From: Candidatus Microgenomates bacterium | GTDB taxonomy: Bacteria > Patescibacteriota > Microgenomatia > UBA1406 > GWC2-37-13 | Direction of reading: 5' to 3' | DNA length: 14,929 nt | NCBI GenBank assembly: GCA_015491205.1 | Contig: WFWI01000071.1 | Coordinates: forward strand, 1 to 14,929 | Shown: positions 11,656 through 14,929 of the stretch, piece after piece | How the letters are laid out: the number at the start of each line of letters is the position of its first letter | Numbering within the stretch: the first letter of the stretch is position 1 | Made by a program: the position numbers and the translations under genes | The notes under the pieces: model-generated | The model's input: only the letters and a program-made list of their open reading frames with translations | Told to the model about the DNA's origin: nothing | Databases searched by the model: none

Positions 11656-12666
11656 ATGCGAAAAATTAAAATCATAATTGCAGGGGTTATTCTGGCAGCT
11701 CTCTTCGCCTCCCTGTTTAACACCAGAGCCTTTGCTCAACAACAGGGGGATTTTGGCATCGTAGTTTTCCCAGCTCGTCAAGAGATAGATGTCCAACCAG
11801 GAGAGGAAAAAACAATCGGCATTTCCTTTGTAAACCAAACGCTCTTTCCCATAACAGGCATTCTTGGAAAAGCTGACTTTATTGTAAAGGGAGAAGACAA
11901 CACCCCAATATTTCTAGAAGAAGAAAACCTCTCAAGCAAATTCTCCGCTGCTTCCTGGATAGAACTCCCTTACAAAAACATGGCCATACCTCCTTATGAT
12001 AGGACAATAGTGTATATAAAAGTGCGGGTTCCCAAAAATGCTAGCCCAGGGGGCCACTATGCAGCAGTATTCTTTGAAGGCACTCCCACAACACCAGAAG
12101 GACAATTTCAAAAAGAAGGAACAGCTGTAATAGCTCCTAGAGCAGCAGCCCTCTTATACTTCAAAGTAGCTGGAGAAGTAAAAGAAAAAGCCATAGTCTC
12201 AAAATTCTTTGCTCCTAGCTTTTTAGAATACGGGCCTGTAAAAATCCAAACTGCAATACTAAACCAAGGCGACATCCACATCACCCCAAAAGGCACAATT
12301 CAAATGTATGACATCTTCGGCAACCTTGTTGATCAGGCAAAACTTGCTGAAAAAAACATCTTCCCTGAAGCCCTAACAAAATACGAAAATGAGCTGGGAA
12401 AAAAGCTCATGCTGGGAAAATACACCCTTGTCCTACAAGCTGGCTATGGCACAAAAGGCCAGGGGCTTAAAGCAAAAAGAACAGTAATCATCTTCCCCTA
12501 CAGGCTAGCAGCAATCATCGCTCTGGGAGTATTCATCTTTGGTTACTTAATATACCACTTTTATAAAGCATCAATAGTGCGCCAAAGAATACTGGAACAA
12601 AAACTAGAAGAAGAAAGAAAAGCAATAGAAAGCTTAAAAGAGCAACTAAAAAGACGTGAAGAATAA
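11656..12666 (+). CDS. DUF916-like membrane-anchored surface protein, second copy
   Basis: A 336-residue protein. Signal peptide at residues 1-27 (cleavage near RAFAQ). The first beta domain begins GIVVFPARQEIDVQPGEEKT with SFVNQTLFPI, then VRVPKNASPGGHYAAVFFEG; the second Ig-like domain covers about 165-275. A transmembrane helix (about 281-302, RLAAIIALGVFIFGYLIYHFY) is followed by a charged coiled coil (308-336) in the cytoplasm. The layout matches DUF916 plus DUF3324 proteins that bind WxL proteins and peptidoglycan in Firmicutes, and parallels the 7912 gene product. It follows the large exported protein and overlaps the next gene by 11 nt, so the latter is probably translationally coupled. 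Confidence 0.85.
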   Translation: MRKIKIIIAGVILAALFASLFNTRAFAQQQGDFGIVVFPARQEIDVQPGEEKTIGISFVNQTLFPITGILGKADFIVKGEDNTPIFLEEENLSSKFSAASWIELPYKNMAIPPYDRTIVYIKVRVPKNASPGGHYAAVFFEGTPTTPEGQFQKEGTAVIAPRAAALLYFKVAGEVKEKAIVSKFFAPSFLEYGPVKIQTAILNQGDIHITPKGTIQMYDIFGNLVDQAKLAEKNIFPEALTKYENELGKKLMLGKYTLVLQAGYGTKGQGLKAKRTVIIFPYRLAAIIALGVFIFGYLIYHFYKASIVRQRILEQKLEEERKAIESLKEQLKRREE

Positions 12667-13702
12667 AAACTCTTATCTTTTTAACTTGAAACTTTTTATA
12701 GTATTAAGTTCAATCTCTTTAACAATAGGTTATTTACAATTTCAAAACCTTCTCAAGCAAAAAACCTTAACAGCACCCCCTCTACAAAAGCCCTTACAAA
12801 AACCCCTGGTCCTTTCTGTATACAATCGTACACAGAAAGTACCGAGTAGCTTCCAAAAAGATGTATTAGGAGAAAGCTCTAAAATAAGCTTTGAATCCAA
12901 AATCTCTGCCAATATTGGGGTTGCTGCTCGCTTTACTATATTTGGCTATACCTCAAGCAATGCTTCTGTTTTCCTTGAGGATATTGGAATAAAAGAAAAA
13001 ACTCGCGCAGACAAAAATGGTTTTTTCGTTTTCTCAAACTTAAAGATCCCAAAAGAAGGAAAAATCACCCCTTGTCTTTTTTCCCAAGACAATTTTGGAA
13101 GAACAAGTCCTCCTGTATGTCTCCCACCCGTCCAAAACCAATCTAGCGCAATCGGCCCTGTACTCCTGCCCCCTACCCTCTCGGTAAGCAAAAGTTTTTT
13201 CTTCGCAGGAGATAAAATAATAATCTCAGGACAAACTATTCCAAACACGCCTGTAAACTTAAACTTTTTTAAAGAAAAAGACTTACCTGAGCTCTCACTT
13301 GCGCTTGTAAAACCAGCTCTTGCGCTAAACAAAAAGGCTGTAGAAACCCTCTCTGATGAAAAAGGAAATTTCACGTTTGTACTTCAAACATCGGACGCGC
13401 AAAAAATGAAGATTATCTCAAACGCCGTCTTTAACAACTCCCCCTCTCCCCAAAGCACAAGGCTCACAATAAAAATCTACCCCTGGTGGATGATGATTAT
13501 CCTTTTCTTTAAAGCCTGGGTAGAGACCCTAAAAGAATACCTCTTGGAAATACTCTTGCTTTTTGAGCTAGTAATCGTGCTCTACCTTGCCTACAAAAAG
13601 CTTTTCACTCCTTCTGAAATCACAAAATCTCGCGCGATAGTAAAATATAGACCACTTTTGCCTGTGAAAATAAGTAGCCAGGAGTTGGTAGCTGGCAGCT
13701 AG
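12656..13702 (+). CDS. Membrane protein with two Ig-like or carboxypeptidase-regulatory-like domains
   Basis: A 348-residue protein starting at GTG 12656 and overlapping the previous gene by 11 nt. TTG 12686 is a possible alternative, giving a shorter signal sequence. An N-terminal hydrophobic helix (about residues 9-28) is followed by two repeated beta domains, each with a DKNGFFVF or DEKGNFTFVL strand pair (about 80-155 and 175-275) of the kind found in SdrD/CarboxypepD_reg folds. Two hydrophobic segments (277-286 and 293-313) and a basic tail follow. The last residues (ELVAGS) and the TAG stop are encoded by TTGGTAG/CTGGCAG heptamers, so the C-terminus may have been changed by the repeat. 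Function is unknown; it is probably a partner of the upstream surface proteins. Confidence 0.78.
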   Translation: MKNKNSYLFNLKLFIVLSSISLTIGYLQFQNLLKQKTLTAPPLQKPLQKPLVLSVYNRTQKVPSSFQKDVLGESSKISFESKISANIGVAARFTIFGYTSSNASVFLEDIGIKEKTRADKNGFFVFSNLKIPKEGKITPCLFSQDNFGRTSPPVCLPPVQNQSSAIGPVLLPPTLSVSKSFFFAGDKIIISGQTIPNTPVNLNFFKEKDLPELSLALVKPALALNKKAVETLSDEKGNFTFVLQTSDAQKMKIISNAVFNNSPSPQSTRLTIKIYPWWMMIILFFKAWVETLKEYLLEILLLFELVIVLYLAYKKLFTPSEITKSRAIVKYRPLLPVKISSQELVAGS

Positions 13703-13705
13703 TAT
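13685..13705. repeat. Heptamers forming the 3' end of a gene
   Basis: TTGGTAG, CTGGCAG, CTAGTAT (reverse orientation of the CTACYAN family) encode the last residues and stop codon of the preceding gene. A forward array lies at 13905-13967, so the two bracket the composite repeat element. Confidence 0.75.
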
Positions 13706-13760
13706 TTAGATCGCATTTAAGATTTAAATTGTTCAAAAAACCTTTGGTCAATAAATAAGC

Positions 13761-13832
13761 CTTGTTTCACTGTTCGATTGTTCCATTGTTGCATTGCCAG
13801 CAATGAAACAATGAAGCAATGGAGCAATAGAA
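13761..13832. repeat. Octamer fold-back array, copy B
   Basis: Nine units with an exact 8-nt period: CTTGTTTC, ACTGTTCG, ATTGTTCC, ATTGTTGC, ATTGCCAG, CAATGAAA, CAATGAAG, CAATGGAG, CAATAGAA. The length (72 nt) and the switch point match copy A, but the left-arm units differ in order and content. Confidence 0.85.
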
Positions 13833-13834
13833 TA

Positions 13835-13855
13835 AAGTTTTAAGATTTAAGATAA
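13835..13855. repeat. AAGWTTT heptamer array, copy B (three units)
   Basis: AAGTTTT, AAGATTT, AAGATAA: two units fewer than copy A, with identical flanks on both sides. Confidence 0.8.
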
Positions 13856-13863
13856 TTTAGAAT

Positions 13864-13905
13864 GTTAACGTTAAGTGTATGCGATCGCATATTCTTAACG
13901 TTAAC
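13864..13905. repeat. 42-nt palindrome with GCGATCGC core, copy 3
   Basis: Identical over all 42 nt to copy 1 at 2570-2611, and in the same order relative to the octamer and CTACYAN arrays. Confidence 0.9.
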
Positions 13906-13967
13906 TACCAGCTACTAACTACTAGCTACCAATCTCTAACTACTTGCTACTTACTATTCGCTACTAG
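13905..13967. repeat. Nine-unit CTACYAN heptamer array ending at a -10 box
   Basis: CTACCAG, CTACTAA, CTACTAG, CTACCAA, TCTCTAA, CTACTTG, CTACTTA, CTATTCG, CTACTAG, then TATAAT without a gap. The array begins on the last base of palindrome copy 3. Confidence 0.9.
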
Positions 13968-13973
13968 TATAAT
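13944..13973 (+). promoter_or_regulatory. Promoter of the Big_1-like gene (leaderless)
   Basis: TTGCTA (13944-13949, within the heptamers), an 18-nt spacer and TATAAT (13968-13973), then 6 nt to the ATG at 13980. Confidence 0.7.
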
Positions 13974-13979
13974 AAATTT

Positions 13980-14399
13980 ATGAACCGAAAAATCCTACTC
14001 TTTGCCACCATTTTCCTAACAATCCTTCTCCTCTTCTCTGGCTTTTACTGGTTTTATTCCGTGCGATTTTTAGCTGGCCGGGCAAACATAAAGGTAAGTG
14101 TCTTCTCTCCGGAAAACTCCTACGTTTTTACCACTCCTCTTCAGGCCAGGGCTGATGGAAAGGAAAAGATAAGAATAACTGTATTCTTGCTTGACGATCG
14201 AGGATTAGCAGTAGCAAACCAAAAGGTAGAAATAGCCTTTCATGAAAACCTAAGCATTGAAGCAATCCAGCCAATAACCGATTCAACTGGTAAAGCAATT
14301 TTTGATGCCTCGACTCTAAAACCAGGAGACTATTATCTTGAAGTTATAGCTGCCGGCCGCACCCTCCCCCAAAAGGTACACCTGAGATTTATACCATAA
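13980..14399 (+). CDS. Membrane-anchored single Ig-like (Big_1-type) protein
   Basis: A 139-residue protein with an uncleaved N-terminal anchor (residues 5-28) and one extracellular beta domain (about 35-139). The domain shows the invasin/intimin Big_1 pattern: IRITVFLLDDRGLAVANQKV, then TDSTGKAIFDASTLKPGDYYLEVIA, ending VHLRFIP. It probably sits close to the membrane as a spacer or adhesion partner of the neighbouring surface proteins. It has its own leaderless promoter and is followed by an intrinsic terminator, so it forms a single-gene unit. Confidence 0.82.
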   Translation: MNRKILLFATIFLTILLLFSGFYWFYSVRFLAGRANIKVSVFSPENSYVFTTPLQARADGKEKIRITVFLLDDRGLAVANQKVEIAFHENLSIEAIQPITDSTGKAIFDASTLKPGDYYLEVIAAGRTLPQKVHLRFIP

Positions 14400-14403
14400 A
14401 TTA

Positions 14404-14471
14404 AAATTCCAATTTCCAAATTCCAAGTATCCAAACAAATTCCAATAACCAAATTTCAAATCACAAACAAA
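14404..14471. repeat. AAWTTCC heptamer array after the Big_1-like gene
   Basis: AAATTCC, AATTTCC, AAATTCC, then an 8-nt and an 11-nt unit, then AATAACC, AAATTTC, AAATCAC, AAACAAA. The same family, less regular, occurs after the 7912 gene (about 8926-8960). Confidence 0.75.
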
Positions 14472-14489
14472 TTTTGTTTGGAATTTTTT
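14464..14489 (+). terminator. Intrinsic terminator of the Big_1-like gene
   Basis: CAAACAAATTTTGTTTG (14464-14480) is a self-complementary stem followed by a T6 run (14484-14489), 65 nt after the stop codon. The stem is AT-rich but may be extended by AATTCC/GGAATT flanks. Confidence 0.55.
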
Positions 14490-14491
14490 CT

Positions 14492-14519
14492 CATTAATCT
14501 TCAATCATCAATCATTAAT
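14492..14519. repeat. CWTYAAT heptamer array
   Basis: Four perfect units: CATTAAT, CTTCAAT, CATCAAT, CATTAAT. Confidence 0.8.
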
Positions 14520-14568
14520 CTCTCCCTATCCAAGGTTATTAACCTCGAAGGTTCTTATATCAACCTTC

Positions 14569-14616
14569 ACCTGCCCGCCATCGCCGTGCTCAGACTCTGG
14601 CAGGCGGGAGGTTTTT
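14569..14616 (+). terminator. GC-rich hairpin with T-run
   Basis: ACCT-G-CCCGC at the left pairs with GCGGG-AGGT (14604-14612), followed by TTTTT (14612-14616). It is a good candidate intrinsic terminator 170 nt after the Big_1-like gene, possibly a second stop or protection for the next promoter. Just upstream (14532-14567) two small hairpins share AAGGTT/AACCT arms. Confidence 0.6.
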
Positions 14617-14624
14617 AAACAATC

Positions 14625-14687
14625 CTAAATACTAAATACTTGATACTAGATACTTACTACTTACCACTAACTACCAGCTACCAATCC
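14625..14687. repeat. Nine-unit CTNNNTA heptamer array before the last promoter
   Basis: CTAAATA, CTAAATA, CTTGATA, CTAGATA, CTTACTA, CTTACCA, CTAACTA, CCAGCTA, CCAATCC, ending 3 nt before TTGACA. The consensus drifts steadily from CTAAATA to the CTACCAG-like type along the array. Confidence 0.9.
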
Positions 14688-14690
14688 CAT

Positions 14691-14719
14691 TTGACACTAA
14701 ATTTTATCCCTGCTAAAAT
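14691..14719 (+). promoter_or_regulatory. Promoter of the broken ATPase gene
   Basis: TTGACA (14691-14696), a 17-nt spacer and TAAAAT (14714-14719). The ATG at 14722 is only 2 nt beyond, so the expected start of transcription falls inside the ORF. This differs from the 6-7 nt spacing of the other leaderless genes. Confidence 0.6.
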
Positions 14720-14721
14720 TT

Positions 14722-14929
14722 ATGAAAATTGTAAAAAGGCAGCTGGAAAAAGAGATAGAGCCCTTTTTAAAGAAGCAAATCAAAGGCTGAAGTTGATTTT
14801 GTGCTAGAAAAAGAGGGAGAAATTATTCCAATTGAAGTAAAGTATTTACCAAAACCCTCCCTTACAAAAAGCTTTTACAGCTTTATTTCAAAATACAAGC
14901 CAAAAAGAGCTTTTGTTATCAGCCAAAAA
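14722..14929 (+). pseudogene. AAA ATPase/DUF4143 family remnant with internal deletion and frameshift
   Basis: The first frame reads MKIVKRQLEKEIEPFLKKQIKG and stops at TGA 14788-14790. This resembles the N-terminus of AAA_14 ATPases, where the Walker A (GxxxxGKT) should follow. Instead, a different frame continues at once with KAEVDFVLEKEGEIIPIEVK, then YLPKPSLTKSFYSFISKYKPKRAFVISQK to the end of the window; this matches the C-terminal DUF4143 pattern (EVDFV, IPIEVKY, YKPKRAFVIS). About 300 central residues, including Walker A and B, would be missing between the two halves. It may be a real deletion or an assembly error, and the end lies outside the window. Confidence 0.7.

Noticed and set aside
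13905..13967. CRISPR array
   Set aside because: Units are 7 nt with no spacers and no cas genes nearby. The Cas2-like fold of the PaaX-like protein belongs to a regulator family.

Overview
The window looks like part of a small, AT-rich genome of a Candidate Phyla Radiation (Patescibacteria) bacterium, most like the Microgenomates branch. This is inferred from the style of the genes, not from a marker search. The clues are an L1 protein with a long Lys/Glu-rich N-terminal extension, reduced ComEA/ComEC competence genes, small membrane-anchored Ig-like surface proteins, and many genes whose -10 box lies only 6-7 nt before the start codon.

Layout. Bases 1-84 hold the 3' end of a + strand gene, convergent with a minus-strand secE-nusG-rplK-rplA operon (176-2361). 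A repeat-filled divergent spacer (2362-2747) leads to tyrS, a six-helix membrane protein and an exported beta-rich protein (2748-5315). Competence genes follow: a ComEA-like SLBB+HhH protein (5369-6064) and a ComEC split into a channel ORF (6195-7001) and a metallo-beta-lactamase ORF (7004-7861). Next come a DUF916-like membrane-anchored surface protein (7912-8895), a convergent minus-strand PaaX-like regulator (9109-9852), and a surface block: a large exported protein (10094-11599), a second DUF916-like protein (11656-12666), a two-domain Ig-like membrane protein (12656-13702) and a Big_1-like anchored protein (13980-14399). The window ends in a broken AAA ATPase/DUF4143 gene.

How the genes work together (inference). 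The exported proteins at 4569 and 10094 share a C-terminal domain, and the anchored proteins at 7912 and 11656 share an architecture. Together they resemble the WxL/DUF916 surface complexes of Firmicutes. With the ComEA/ComEC proteins they suggest a cell envelope specialised for contact and DNA uptake.

The most unusual signal is outside the genes. Nearly every spacer is built from degenerate tandem arrays with a strict 7-nt period. Each array has its own consensus: GAANNNC, CTACYAN, TAACTTT, AAWTTCC, CWTYAAT or ATCYTAA. There is also an 8-nt array (ATTGNNNN then CANNNNNN, mostly CAAT) that folds back on itself, a 10-nt array, and a 42-nt palindrome with a GCGATCGC core present three times. 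A composite of these modules is duplicated upstream of tyrS and of the Big_1 gene; one internal array in it differs by exactly two heptamers (14 nt). CTACYAN arrays run into promoters, supply -35-like TTGGTA hexamers, and enter coding sequence, where they encode part of a signal peptide and two protein C-termini.
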